NCBI GenBank assembly: GCA_029582165.1
Contig: CM055869.1
Coordinates: 57,547,518 to 57,611,517, forward strand
Length of the DNA stretch: 64,000 nucleotides
DNA from: Portulaca oleracea
Lineage: Eukaryota; Streptophyta; Magnoliopsida; Caryophyllales; Portulacaceae
Direction of reading: 5' to 3'
Below, in pieces: positions 1 through 11,453 of this stretch. The notes under the pieces are model-generated. The model worked only from the letters and a program-made list of their open reading frames with translations, was not told the DNA's origin and searched no databases. The position numbers were made by a program, and so were the translations under genes. How positions within the stretch are numbered: the stretch's first letter is position 1; every line of letters begins with the position of its first letter.

Positions 1-1029
1 AGTTGAATGTGGAACCTTGGGTGGTTTGGAAGAGCTTGGAGGCAAGGTGTAGAACAAGGTTTTGCTTCTATTGGAAATTATATGTGGATTGGATTCACTG
101 GTGGGTTTAGGTGATGCATTCTCTTCAGCTGGATTAATGACTGGAGAATCTTTGTGGGTTTGGGAACATTGGGTAGGTAGCATTTGTTGGCATGCTGTTG
201 GTGATGGGGGACCACAACCAATATCCTTTGACTTTGACCCCTCCTTACCTGATTGTGGGCTTGACTTTGGGCTTGAATGGGCCTTCAAACGTGGGGACTT
301 CCTTGGGCTAGAAGCGATTGGACTCCCTCAACACTTCCAGTGGGCTTGGCGGTGTCGACAACATGAGACCTTGTGACAGTCTTCTAGGAATCATTTTGGT
401 GGCCTTATGCAGGGTTGTGGAGGGGTAACAATCAAAGTGTCAACCCATTCTTCAGCTGCACTCAAATTGACTTCTTGACTCCTTCCTTCTTCCCTGACAT
501 CTGTTTCATCTTCATCAATAAAACAAATGGCATCTGCCAAGCTCCTCCCTTGTGACCTAGTGAATGGTCTCCTAACCTCCTTCTTTACCTTCTTCACCTC
601 CTTCTTTACCCTCTTTTTTACCCCCTTCAGTTGACCCCCTGCTTCATGTATCTTCACTCCCTTTTCAACCTTAACTGACATAGCACGATTATCTCTAGAT
701 GCATCCCTTTGTACATCCGTGTCAGTTGAATCACAAATGTACAATGGAATGCATTTCTGCCTAACATCCTTCCAGAGCAACACCAAAGTAACCCAATCAA
801 CAATCCCTCCCAAAGGCCACCTCTGGTTTTCTTTACCTGGGGGATGCCATATAAAACTCACATTTTCTGGAAATGGGCCCCCAGATTTCCTTGCTTCTTC
901 CCTGACATCCCTAACTAGCGTATCTGGGTCGTACTTATGCAAATACACATCCTGCAACGTGTACATGCGGTCCTTGTAGTGTACCACCAAATTCGCCACG
1001 ACATTCAACTTACCCTGAATGGATTTCAA
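1..1029 (-). pseudogene. MULE transposase N-terminal region (PB1-like domain), broken
   Basis: The frame starting at 1029 gives 212 residues. Residues about 10-100 (from NLVVHYKDRMYTL through the LGGIVDWVTLVLLWKD stretch) resemble the PB1-like domain found at the N terminus of many plant MULE transposases. A lysine/valine-rich basic stretch follows at about 130-155. The frame stops at 391-393 (TGA) and has another in-frame TGA near 330. It then reopens in the same frame from 312 to position 1 with a Ser/Pro/Lys-rich linker typical of these proteins. The region between could be an intron or decay. No MULE catalytic domain is in the window; it would lie to the left. Confidence 0.55.
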
Positions 1030-1646
1030 ATTTACATCAGATTAACCTCGAACTTAATTCAACATCGATTGTGCTAAATAAACCCTACAAATACGAAACC
1101 AAACTCATTTTTGAAGTTCAAAAATCAACAAAATTTTCTAACTAATATAACACAATTAGGGTTTACAATTTGGTGATTCAAATTGAAACACTTACCAACA
1201 CCGATAATCCATCGACTTATTAGTCATCTCCACGGCTTGATTTTGTGGTTCTACTCGAACAAATGCTTCCACTATTCACGAACGCTTTCAGATTTTGGAA
1301 TTTAGGGATTTAGAGAGTGAGTGTTAGGGAATACGATTTTGGATGCAAAGAGTTTGGATGGAGAGAGAAAAATTGCAGAGAGTTTGGATGCAGAAATTAG
1401 TGAGTGAGTTCAATAGATTAGATGGAGAGAGAAAAATTGCAGAGTTTGGATCTGAGATTGCAAGTAATATGCGCGCTAAAAACTAAGGGCAAATCGGTCA
1501 GTTCAATGATTCCGGCAAGTGTCCGACGGAGTAGGGTCCTATAAATTATTACATAAAAACATAGGGTACCTTAAAATTATTACAGAAAAGTTTGGTACCA
1601 AAAAATTATTGCCAGAAAACATGGGGTACCAAATTGTAATTTTTTG
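1..1646 (-). mobile_element. Mutator-like element (MULE), 5' part, runs off the left edge
   Basis: The minus strand carries, in order, a terminal region (about 1646 to 1490), a non-coding leader (1490 to 1030) and a transposase-type reading frame from 1029 to the window edge. The terminal region on the minus strand starts near GCAAAAAATTACAATTTGG and carries several GGTACC-containing repeats, which looks like a long MULE terminal inverted repeat. Its right boundary is fixed because the sequence from 1647 onward matches an LTR found again at 10200. The second inverted repeat is not in the window, so the TIR call is inference. Confidence 0.6.
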
Positions 1647-2064
1647 CAAGAATCACGCTAACCTTTAGTGAAGTAGCATGCAAAGGGGAGAGAAGAGAGA
1701 GAATACACTAGTGTCAATACTCCTAGTATATTCTGGTGTGTTTTTGTGGGTGAAAGAAGGGTTTAATTTATAGTGGAATGGGGGAATAGGGGGCGCATTC
1801 TAGGGTTAGGTTTTAGCGCCATGTGGACCAGCCCAGAACCCAGACGGGTTCTGCTAAGTGAGCCACGCCAGCCCAAGGAACCCAGACGGGTTCTGCCGGC
1901 TTCAGCGAGCTTTGGCCTTCCAAAGAATCGGGTTTGGGCCGTAATTTCTGGGCCATTTTTTACTTCGGGCTTAGGTGGGTGAGGGCTTGCATGCTACTAA
2001 ATTAATCGGTTAGCTTATTTTCTAAAACTAGTACTAAAATACGATACAAAATTCGGCGTCTACA
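1647..2064 (-). repeat. 3' LTR of the Gypsy-type element, first 418 bp only
   Basis: Matches 10200-10638. The block 1647 to about 1815 is identical to 10200-10369. From about 1816 to 2064 this copy has many small gaps relative to the other. It ends TCTACA at 2064 next to the polypurine tract. The remaining roughly 700 bp of the LTR are absent here and are expected to the left of the MULE. Confidence 0.85.
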
Positions 2065-2081
2065 GATAGCCCCCACTTTGA
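2065..2081 (-). promoter_or_regulatory. Polypurine tract of the Gypsy-type element
   Basis: On the minus strand TCAAAGTGGGGGCTATC directly precedes the LTR start TGTAGACGCC. A G-run next to the 3' LTR is the usual plus-strand primer for LTR elements. Confidence 0.7.
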
Positions 2082-2149
2082 TCGAGTTTGAGTAAGACGA
2101 TGATCAAAGTAGTCTTGATGATCTTGGATATGAATCAGAAGCCTGTTCT

Positions 2150-3240
2150 GAAGCTGGTTGTCGTTTGGAAGCTGGGTCCTGCGTCGATGTCGATATGATG
2201 TTCATCGCATTGTGAAGGCGATGATGGCCCTTGTCGCAGTGTGCAGGCCCGACAATGGCCCTCGTCGCATTGTGAAGGCCCGACGATGGCCTCTGTTGAC
2301 GCTTGGAAGCTGGGTCCTATGCCGTTGTAGATATGACATTCATCGCATTGTGAAGGCCCGATGATGGCCCTTGTCGCGTGTGAAGGCGGCGATGGCCCTC
2401 GTCGCATTGTGAAGGCCCAACGATGGCGTGTTGGCGCTTGGAAGCCGGGTCTGCCGTTGTAGATATGACATTCATCGCATTGTGAAGGCCCAATGATGGC
2501 CCTCGTCGCATTGTGAAGGCCCGACGATGGCGGCTGTTGGCGCCAGGCCGCGATGTAGATGTGATGTTCATCGCATTGTGAAGGCGATGATGGCCCTTGT
2601 CGCATTGTGAAGGCGACAATGGCCTGTTGGCGCTGAAGCGGGTCTGCGCGATGTAGATGTGATGTTCATCGCATTGTGAAGGCGATGATGGCCCTTGTCG
2701 CATTGTGAAGGCGACAATGGCCCTCGTCGCGTGTGAAGGCCCGACGATGGCGCTGTTGACGCTGGAAGGCTGGGTCTGCGCCGTTGTAGATATGACATTC
2801 ATCGCATTGTGAAGGCGATGATGGCCCTTGTCGCGTGTGAAGGCGACAATGGCCCTCGTCGCATTGTGAAGGCCGACGATGGCGGCTTGCTGACGCTGGA
2901 AGCCGGGTCTGGCCGATGTAGATGTGATGTTCATCGCATTGTGAAGGCCCGATGATGGCCCTTGTCGCATTGTGAAGGCGACAATGGCCCTCGTCGCGTG
3001 TGAAGGCCGCCGATGGCGCCATCGCATTGTGAAGGCGATGATGGCGCCATCGCATTGTGAAGGCGATGATGGCGCCATCGCATTGTGAAGGCAGATGATG
3101 GCGTATCGCATTGTGAAGGCGATCTGGCCCTCGTCGTATTGTGAAGGCGGCGATGGCGTCGTCGCGTGTGAAGGCGGCGATGGCCGCCATCGCGTGTGAA
3201 GGCCCGATGATGGCCGTTGTTGATGAAGTGTCGCGTACTA
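2150..3240. repeat. Tandem array A (units around TCATCGCATTGTGAAGGC)
   Basis: A core close to TCGCATTGTGAAGGC recurs every 30-50 bp. It is organised in a higher-order unit of roughly 95-140 bp that begins with a GATATGACATTCATCGC-like or GATGTGATGTTCATCGC-like phrase, seen near 2190, 2331, 2460, 2556, 2660, 2790 and 2925. Copies differ mostly by 1-6 bp gaps. The long minus-strand frames here are a by-product of the repeat and encode only a degenerate S-Q-C-D-E-type repeat. Confidence 0.85.
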
Positions 3241-3244
3241 GCCG

Positions 3245-3650
3245 GCGGCGGTGATGATGTCATGTATTGTTAGGGCGATGGCCGGTGCTGGTGGAGAAAT
3301 GTCGGCGTATTAGCGGCGGTGATGGTGTCATGTATTGTTAGGGTCAGATGGCCGGCTGGTGGAGAAATGTCGCGTATTAGCGGCGGTGATGGTGTCATGT
3401 ATTGTTAGGGCCCGATGGCGGCCGGTGGAGAAATGTCGCGTATTAGCGGCTGATGGTGTCATGTATTGTTAGGGACCGATGACGGCCGCTGGTGGAGAAA
3501 TGTCGCGTATTAGCCCGGCAACGGCTGATGGTGTCATGTATTGTTAGGGCCCGATGACGGCCGCTGGTGGGGAAATGTCGCGTACTAGCCGGCGGTGATG
3601 ATGTCATGTATTGTTAGGACCGATGGCGGCCATTGTATTTCGCGCGTTGT
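3245..3650. repeat. Tandem array B (about six units of 63-75 bp)
   Basis: Six successive units contain GATGTCATGTATTGTTAGG or a one-base variant, followed by a G/C-rich spacer and GGAGAAATGTCGCGTATTAG. The last unit is truncated near 3650. It directly abuts array A, giving two unrelated repeat families side by side near the 3' end of the retroelement. Confidence 0.85.
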
Positions 3651-6600
3651 CCCGCAAGAAAGAAAGAAAGAAGGCATCGATTTATTTGAAATCCAAGGTG
3701 AGTCAGAGAATTTACCTGTCAGTTTATGTCTTGAAAATGGGTTCGAGTTGAGCATCAAGTCGCATTGGGCTCGAAAACAGCCTTGATTGCTTATTTTCGA
3801 CCCAGCAAACCCGTCCGGGTTGGTCAAGTGTTGGGCTCTTCTCCTGTTTTTTTCGTGAGTCGGGTGAGGTGAAAAGGCCCGGCCCAGATGGAATAAAAGA
3901 AGGCCCACACTGTCTTCGTCACGGCTTTTAGGTGATTCGATCCCTTTGCTTGGGCTGCATAGCCCTGATTTAGTGGCGATTCTTGCTAAGGGAGTCAATT
4001 GATAGTTGTCGTAGTGACTTGCCCCTTCTTGTATTTTTCCATGGTGGACTTTATGGACCTGGGCAGACTGTTCCAGCCGATTTGTCCCCTTGCTTGGGCT
4101 GCATAGCCCCCAGTTTAGTGGCAGTTTGATTTAACTCTTGCTAAACTGGGAGTCAATTGATGGTTCTTTGTAGTGATTTGCTTCCTTTTTGGATTCAAAC
4201 AGCCCGGCTTAATGGAAACTCGATTGAATTTTTCTAAGCCGTCACTCGAAAATGCGGCGGTGCGAAGTGCGCACCTATCGGCTCGGTAGCGTCTGAGATG
4301 GTAGACTCCTCTTACTACCGGTGGGACACTTACTTGGATCCGGTGGAGCGGAGTCCATAGAGTCGATAACGCTAGTGGCGGTGGCGACCGCAGTGCAGCG
4401 TGATGACGGCGAGCGATGCGTCTGCGAGGTTCTACGACTCTTTGCTATGTACTTAGGACAATGCTATGCAATGATGTACTAAATGCATTTTCTATACTTA
4501 TGTACTAATGCAGATATTGATGCAATGCTCATGTAATGATGGTGTTATGCAATGCGATTATGACTTTCTATATCTCTTGAAAGCGATCGGGACAAAGGAT
4601 TTTCGATCAACACAAAGTCGAACTAACAAGCAAGCACAAAGATTAATCTGACAAGATCAAAACTCGATTCGAAAGAGATAGGAAGAAGTTTTGAATCTTA
4701 AGGGAGAGAACAAGTAACTCAGACGCATAAGTCCACCAACAGTTCGAAGAACAATGCAAATATCTTGCGGTTGGTTATGGGCGTAAGCTAGCGAGAAGAA
4801 GCGAACCTCACGGGAAGGAATGAACACTCAAACACTCAATTTTGAATATGTATGTGAGTTTCTCTCATGCTCAAACCAATAGAAGCAAACTACCATAAGC
4901 TTGGTAAGAACCTCGCTCTCCACTACTGGTATGCAATGCACAAGTGACAATCAAAAGGACTTTTCGGGTTATCAGGGCTTAGGCTAGGGTAAGGAGCGGT
5001 AAAATTTGGGAATGAGGAGTTAAAAGCCATGCTTGGATTGATTTTCAATGAAATCCTCTAAACTCTCCTTCTCACTTAATGTATGCAAAGCGTTTCACCT
5101 TCCATCCTAAAACATCTCATCCGAATACAACTGAGTCAAAGTTTTCTGGACTTTAAGTTGAACCTCCCTAACCGCCCTTTTATTTTTTTTTTATTTTTTT
5201 TTTTTGGGTGATCGGGGAGAAGAAATCTCTATTATAACTTTGACTTTGAACAGCATAACCAAATTCGCTCAAGATATGGGACTTTCAGATTCTCCCAGAC
5301 TTCATATTTTGCTCACACCAAACCAATTGTTCCTTCCAAAAATTACAGACTCTCTTCCAACCAAGCAAGGCTCAAGGGGTACTGGATATCATAGGCTAAA
5401 GCTTGTATTGTCAGGGTTCAATCATGAAAAAAGGGGTGAACAAAGGCTAGGCGGGGCAAAAAGAACGGTAAATACAATGCAAGGAAGGCTATTTGGCTAT
5501 GTAGTTTAAGAAAATTGAATGCCTTAATCACTTTGTCACAGCGTGCTATGCAAACATGTAGTCTCAAGCAAGATGCAAAACAAGTTCTAGAGATGCAACT
5601 AATGGGTGAGTCGCTCAAGGGATCGTGGAATTGATGAAAGTAATCAATTCAAGTTTTAGGCAATGTGGACTCACGGGACGGGCTCAATCAACTAAGCTTA
5701 GCCCAAAGATTTGCGGCACGCACATTTATACCTTCTAAGATAGTCAAAGCGACGGATCGTCTTTTATAACTTGTCTCAAAATCGGAGCTTGAAGAAAAGG
5801 TTTTGAAAACTTTTGAGATCTCATCTAGATTTTCCTAAGTGAAGCAAGTTAAGTCGGGAAAAGGTCAATTTTAGAAAAGGTCATGGACTCTTTTTTTTTT
5901 TTTTTTTTAACCTTATGACTAAAGCGATATGATGCTCATGCGATCTGATATCGACCTACATGATGGGAGACATGGAACTTATGCGTGCAATATGTGACCT
6001 ACATGATGGGAGGCGTGGAACTTATGTAATGCAATATGCGACTTACATGATGGGATCATTCCACTTCCCCAAACAAAAAGATGATTAAGTAAATTCGAAC
6101 TACGGTTTGGGGCTAGCGAAGACGCATAATTAGCTCGTGGACCCGCGCGACCATGTCGGGCCCAATGGAAAGCTATCAGAGTTGAGAGCGAAAGGAGTTT
6201 TGGCCTCGGCGGATGGGCCGAGGAAAGAGTACTGATGGCCCACGAACCCGTCAGGTTCTAGCTTGGAAATTGTGAAGGGCCCAAAACCCGTGCAGGTTCT
6301 GGCAGGGATCGGTGTGGCAGCGAGGCGAAACCGTCTGGTTCTGGTTTGCAATGATCACGATGTTGAGCCCAAAAAACCGTCAGCGGTGGTGTTAGGTCGG
6401 TGGAACCGTGCGGGTTTCGCTAGCATCCTTGCGACGCCGTCACGCATGTGATCTTCGCATTCTAACCGCCACGAGACCCATCCGGGTTTCTCAACGCTCT
6501 TAAGCGTCGTCGCTCTTTCTTCATCCATATTCCACATTAAACTCATGCAGGTTAAAGCCAAGTGTCTAGAGAGAGGCATTCTAGTTGCTTGGCCTAACGA

Positions 6601-6990
6601 TCGATTGTTCTTTTAGGGCACAATAGCTCGAGTAGCGAAATGTTCATCTTATTAAATGCGAAATGGGTACATCAACGGACTCAGGTTTACCAGACCAACT
6701 TAGGACTACTAGAACGACTCTATGACCTTTGGGATGGACTATCATACTGACAGTGAATTTATTCTCTTAGGTGATCTCATGGTGGCCGCCATCTTCTCCG
6801 ATCAGCAGACTTGGATTAAAGCTCGGGTTAGAAAGCGCGGCGATGACTGGGTCGATGGCTTCTTCCTTGTGGGCCTCTTGTTCGAAGAGCTTTCCAAAGA
6901 TGCCACCTCCAGCGAGGTGAGTCCATTCCAAAGGTGGACGGCTCCTCCTGGGCGGGATGAATGTAGCGGTCGTGGTGACAAAGACGATCA
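3650..6990. other. Unassigned interior of the Gypsy-type element
   Basis: No protein domain is recognisable on either strand. It holds a GAAA-type microrepeat near 3655, poly-T tracts near 5170-5205 and 5888-5908, two near-repeats of a phrase around CTTGGGCTGCATAGCCC (about 3948 and 4092), a direct repeat around CCTACATGATGGGAG (about 5954 and 5998), and several copies of an imperfect palindrome at 6240-6490. Confidence 0.5.
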
Positions 6991-6999
6991 TTGAAGATT

Positions 7000-8125
7000 T
7001 CTAATCCCGCCACCAGGATCCCTTGAGATTTCAGATAATGCGGTTCTGGGAAGCCGTAGTAGGCTTCCGAGGTGGGTTTGGTGGGGAAATAACACCGTCT
7101 CGGATTAGTCCTTCAATCTTATTTTTCACAATCCAGCATACTTCGGTGTCATGACCTCGATTACGATGGAAATTGCAGTATTTGTTTCCGTCCCACTTTG
7201 GAGGCTTAATTTGAGTTCAGCGTCGGAGGTAATTGGATAATCCCCTTTTTCACGATCTTTCCAATGCCTTGGCGTAGGACATGTCCAGTGGTGGTAGAGT
7301 CATACCTCGGTGTAGGACCTCCGTTGGATTGAATTAGTCTCAGCGACTTTACGAGGAGGCTAGGTGTGCTAGTAGCCCTCTGTTGGAGCTAGATCCTTTC
7401 AACCAAAGTCTTGCGTGCTCTTCTCATTGTTAGCGACTTCAATTTGAGTGCATAAATCTTTCAAAGTTTGAAGTCTTTGATGGGTGGAAGCGAAATGTCG
7501 CGTGATGCGAGGGTGAATGCTTTGTCGAAAGTGCTTAGTTGCATCCTAAAGGGGGTGATTCGATTTGGATAGCATGGAATGCCATCGTCGTAATAAGAGA
7601 GGAACGATTCATCCTCCTTTTGTTTCATGGAAGTTAAATCATCCATTGACCTCCTTTTGCTGCAGGCGACGGAAATGGCTTATGAAGGCTCTGAATAGCT
7701 CATCTGCGTTGGTCTTAACTTCAGGGTAGATTTTGGTACCATACCTTGGCCTTACCTTCTAGAGTGGAAGGGAAGGCGTGGTGTAGAGACCTTCATCTAC
7801 CTTATGGAGGAGCCGGCCTCGGAATTCCTCCAAGTGATGCGATGGATTTTGGAGGGTCTAAATTTCATGTTTGGCACCTCAACCTTGTCCCTTATTCTCG
7901 ATACACCATGTTTGGGGATGGCGAAATCCATACAGAAGTCGGTGAAGGTCGGATCGATTTTCATCATCCTTACGGTGAGCATATCAACTTTCTCCTCAAG
8001 TTTCTTGGCGTAAGGGTCCTCAGAAGTTCTAGAGTTATTGATGCAGTTTGGATCGACCTCACCAAATGACTTAGGTTTTGGGCCTCCATTTTTGGATTTG
8101 GGGTGACCTTCTCCACCCATCATCC
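7000..8125 (-). pseudogene. gag-like polyprotein remnant, frameshifted
   Basis: Pieces of one protein appear in different minus-strand frames. At 8123-7797 there is an N-terminal part with a charged coiled region. At about 7775-7740 comes a LEGKAKVWYQNL-type phrase. At about 7700-7460 comes a helical part containing FISxFRRLQQK and DDLTSMKQKEDESFLSYY, typical of plant retrotransposon gag. At about 7195-7085 is a knuckle-like motif (C-x2-H-x4-GH-x4-C, with an IEGLIRDG helix behind it) that plant Gypsy gag proteins carry. The shifts between pieces are 1-2 bp. No pol follows. Confidence 0.65.
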
Positions 8126-9473
8126 GCCTTGACCTCGATTCGAACCATAATAGTTTTCTTCTTCCTCAAGTCCGATGTCGAGCTTTTGTTGATCTGTTTA
8201 ATGGCTTCCGACGCCATTCATAGTTTGTTGATTTTCATTGAACTTCTTTTCCAGTTTCTTATTGGTTCTGTCCTCCTGATCTGCCATGCAAATGGCAATT
8301 GCTTCTGTACCGCTAAATGCGGTCGTCAGTGCTTGTCGCCAGAACTCTCCCCAAAAAGGTTGTTGTTGGGAGATCCTGACATGGTGGATTCACTGGATTG
8401 AGCCGACAGTCTGTAATTGGGATTGCGAATAAGCATGCCGGTTTGTGGGTCACGGATGCGGGCGGAGATGGTCTGTTATCTTGCTGCGTATGGAACTGAT
8501 TAGTGCTCGAAAGAACTTTTACGCCACCCTCCCGATTCATGCATGACTTAGCGGACCTATATGAACCTAGGACATGGACACGACGCCTATGTGCTGACAC
8601 AAGGGTGACTCACCCACTTTTATGGGAGTGCATGTCCTAACTCTACATGGACCTAGCATGATGACTGACAGGACTGACACTGACTCAAGGAACGTCGTAA
8701 AGGGTCGAATAGGATCAATAGCAAGGCATTAGGTACATGCGTGGGGTGGCGGTCGGGCAGAAGAAGAGAGAAGGCGGTGGTTTAGGAAACCCGTGCAGGT
8801 TCCTCTCCTCTAATCGGGCCCCGTTGTCAATTACCAGCGAGATGGGCGATCGATGGCGAGAACCCGTGCGGGTTTACGGCTTGGACCCACACCGACGGAC
8901 AATTGACACGAATGGGTGGGCGACCCGTGCTGATGCAGGTTTGTGATAAGCCAAAGTGCACCTTGCATGTTCCTACGCGGACTAGACGACTCCGACTCAT
9001 GTTTGGGCTAGACACTTGGACTCAACTTTACGAGGATTAAATCACATAACATACGGATCGGGATGAGCCTAACCATGGCTTTAGATTCGGGGTTTTCTAG
9101 GTTTAGGAGATGAATAGGGTACCACATGTTCTCATGGTGCATTTTCCTTGTATGGAATTCAAGGAAGAATGTGTGGGGTGTTGCTCTTTGGGTTTCAAGG
9201 AAACCTTTAGAGTGTAACACGGGGAGAGGAGAGATCAAATGCTTGGCGATGTAAGTGCATCCCACAAGTAGTGACCTCCCGCTCTCGGGATTGATTCCTA
9301 GTTTTAAAACCTAAACCAACGCTTTTGTGCTCCCCAGCCATAAAGGCCCAAGAGTAGCCTGGTATGCAGTATGCCTAAAATGATAAAAATGTGAAATAAA
9401 TTAATTCCTCCTTTTTTACAAAAAACACTAAAAATTCAATTCTTTCAAGTTTTACCCTCTTTTTAAGTTTAAG

Positions 9474-9491
9474 TCCCCAGTGGAGTCGCCA
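9474..9491 (-). promoter_or_regulatory. Primer-binding site of the Gypsy-type element
   Basis: The minus strand reads TGGCGACTCCACTGGGGA starting three bases after the LTR end. From memory, this is close to the tRNA-Arg primer site of Ogre/TAT elements. The tRNA assignment is recall, not a search. Confidence 0.7.
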
Positions 9492-9494
9492 ATC

Positions 9495-10638
9495 TGTAGA
9501 TACCGAAAAAAAATCGATCGATGGACCTTTTTCGCGGCGCTACTTAAAAGTGATTGGGAGCCGACTAGGATTGCTTAACCTTAAATAAGGTTAAACTTTC
9601 AAGAATACTTTTAATTGACAAATTGATTTAACCCCGAAACTCGATTTTATTAAAGAAAAGATAAAAAAAGAAAAAAGAAAACAAAAAGGAAAATAAAAAA
9701 AGAGGAAACTCGACGGGGAACCCGTCTGAGTTCCATGAAGACAAAACGAAAAAAAAAGAAAAGCAGACCAGACGGGTTCCTGAAGAAGCAAAAGAGAAGG
9801 AAAGGGGCTAGGAACCCGTGCAGGTTCTGCCTGCGGCGAGTAAATACAAGACGGAAACCGTGCAGGTTCTGTCACGAGAAGGAGAAAAAAAATGAAAAAA
9901 GTTTTCGGGGAAAAATAAATTGAAGGGTTAGAGTCGCCAGTTGAATTTAAGGATAAAACAACAAACCATTGAAAAAGAGACTCCGGCCTACGAATCCAAA
10001 GACGGATTCGGGGGTAAGGTTACGAATTTGACGATAAAAATCATCAAACCCGCCTATTCAAACGAATAGACTCTACTAGAATTAAATTAAAGCGACAGAT
10101 TTGAAAAAGAGGGAGGAATTGAATAAATTTCACGAGTTTATCATTAATGTCATGCAAAGAAACGAAAGAAAAAGAAAGTAAAATTACATTATATTAATAC
10201 AAGAATCACGCTAACCTTTAGTGAAGTAGCATGCAAAGGGGAGAGAAGAGAGAGAATACACTAGTGTCAATACTCCTAGTATATTCTGGTGTGTTTTTGT
10301 GGGTGAAAGAAGGGTTTAATTTATAGTGGAATGGGGGAATAGGGGGCGCATTCTAGGGTTAGGTTTTAGCCGCCGCGCCGGAATTCAGCCCAGGAACCCA
10401 GACGGGTTCCTGCTAAGCTGAGCCACGCTCAGGCCCAAGGAACCCAGACGGGTTCCTGCCCAGCTCAAGCAGGCTTTTGGCCTTCCAGCACTCAGACGGG
10501 TTTGGACCGTAATTTGCTGGGCCATTTTGTTTACTTTCGGGCTTAGGTGGGTGAGGGGCTTGCATGCTACTAAATTAATCGGTTAGCTTATTTTCTAAAA
10601 CTAGTACTAAAATACTGATACAAAATTCAGCGTCTACA
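9495..10638 (-). repeat. 5' LTR of the Gypsy-type element (1144 bp)
   Basis: Bounded by TGTAGA at 9495 and TCTACA ending at 10638 as written on the plus strand. It contains at least seven copies of the imperfect palindrome, an A-rich stretch at 9650-9710, and the part (10200-10638) duplicated at 1647-2064. It adjoins CACTA coding sequence at 10639. A 5-bp target duplication would start with ATTAT, but the partner lies outside the window. Confidence 0.85.
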
Positions 10639-10641
10639 ATT

Positions 10642-11453
10642 ATGGAAGGGCCTCCACATCGACGTTGGATGTACCAGAGGTTTGAACCGGGAAGGAGGGT
10701 TATCAGGGAAGAATGGGCCGCTGGGGTATATATGTTTGATCAATTTGCAAAGAGTAATTCATATGAGTATCCGAGGACTGGAAAGTATCGGTGTCCATGT
10801 GTGAAGTGCAAGAATAAGTGCGGATTGACTCCCGATGAAGTTAAAACACATTTGTACAGGCGAGGGTTTATGGAGCGATATTGGTGTTGGGTTAGTCATG
10901 GTGAAGATTGGCGTGAATATTATGATGATGACGATGACAGTGGTGATGATGCGGTAGGTGAGGGGCGGGTGTGCGAGATAGTTCGCCGACAAACGAGGAA
11001 CCCAATCACCACCGTTCATCGACGAGCGAAAGATATGATGAATGATTTCATCATGGCGAATGAGGCGCCTAATCAGAGCTCAACAATTTTATGATATGCT
11101 TCAATCGCTCAGCGGCCTCATGGGAAGGGTGTGCGACCCATACTGAGTTGTCCACTGCCGTGAGACTGGTCAATCACAAGTCGAAGCACAATTTTTCGGA
11201 GCAAGCAATGAACGATATCATGGAATTGATGAGCGAGAATTGTCCCCAGCCGAACCTAATGCCTAGAAACTATGGTGTGTTGAAAAAGAAGGTTAAAAAG
11301 TTGGGGATGGGCTATGAAACATTTGATTGTTGCATTAGTGGGTGCATGATCTACTATAAGGACGATGCACATCCCACATCGCATCTAGGCGACGTCCACG
11401 ACGGCGTGGTGACTCCTCCTCCGTCGACATCCGAGCTCAAGTTACGGAGATGA
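10642..11453 (+). pseudogene. CACTA TNP2-type transposase, N-terminal fragment
   Basis: The frame from 10642 opens with a transposase-associated domain (residues about 9-95). It includes the W-M-Y start, the Cys pattern around YRCPCVKCKNKCG and the YRRGFMERYWCWVSHGE phrase. A frame change near 11085-11095 continues into a TNP2 N-terminal stretch around LSTAVRLVNHKSKHNFSEQ, ending at CCISGCMIYYKDD near 11370. The catalytic core that should follow is missing, and the frame jumps into the C-terminal region, so this copy cannot make an active transposase. Confidence 0.75.

Larger units (their letters stand above)
6240..10515. repeat. Dispersed imperfect palindrome, consensus GAACCCGTGCAGGTTC
   Basis: Sites read directly: about 6244, 6284, 6327, 6402, 6471, 8786, 8860, 9717, 9766, 9810, 9854, 10396, 10440 and 10493. 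Further copies lie outside this span at about 1836, 1878 and 3808. Centre variants include CCAGACGGG, CCGTGCAGG, CCGTCAGG and CCGTCCGGG. The two arms are complementary in each, so each site could form a short hairpin. Confidence 0.75.
1647..10638 (-). mobile_element. Non-autonomous Gypsy-type LTR element (gag only, TAT/Ogre-like)
   Basis: On the minus strand the order is full 5' LTR (10638-9495), primer-binding site (9491-9474), broken gag (about 8125-7000), long non-coding or unrecognised region (7000-3650), two tandem-repeat arrays (3650-2150), polypurine tract (2081-2065) and the start of the 3' LTR (2064-1647). The LTR ends are TGTAGA and TCTACA, an inverted match. The PBS, TGGCGACTCCACTGGGGA on the minus strand, resembles the tRNA-Arg type I remember for Ogre-like elements. 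I could not find protease, reverse transcriptase, RNase H or integrase motifs, so it resembles the TR-GAG class. The 3' LTR is cut at 1647 by the MULE. Confidence 0.75.

Noticed and set aside
719..979. 86-codon plus-strand frame
   Set aside because: Antisense shadow of the MULE PB1-like frame.
2135..3263. Several long overlapping minus-strand reading frames (up to 264 codons)
   Set aside because: They run through tandem array A, repeat a degenerate S-Q-C-D-E peptide and change frame with each indel. By-product of the repeat.
2150..3650. Possible CRISPR-like array
   Set aside because: Spacers are themselves repeated, unit lengths vary, and the context is a plant retrotransposon.
9591..9923. 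Frames on both strands in the LTR
   Set aside because: A/T-rich low-complexity LTR sequence with the repeated palindrome; non-coding.
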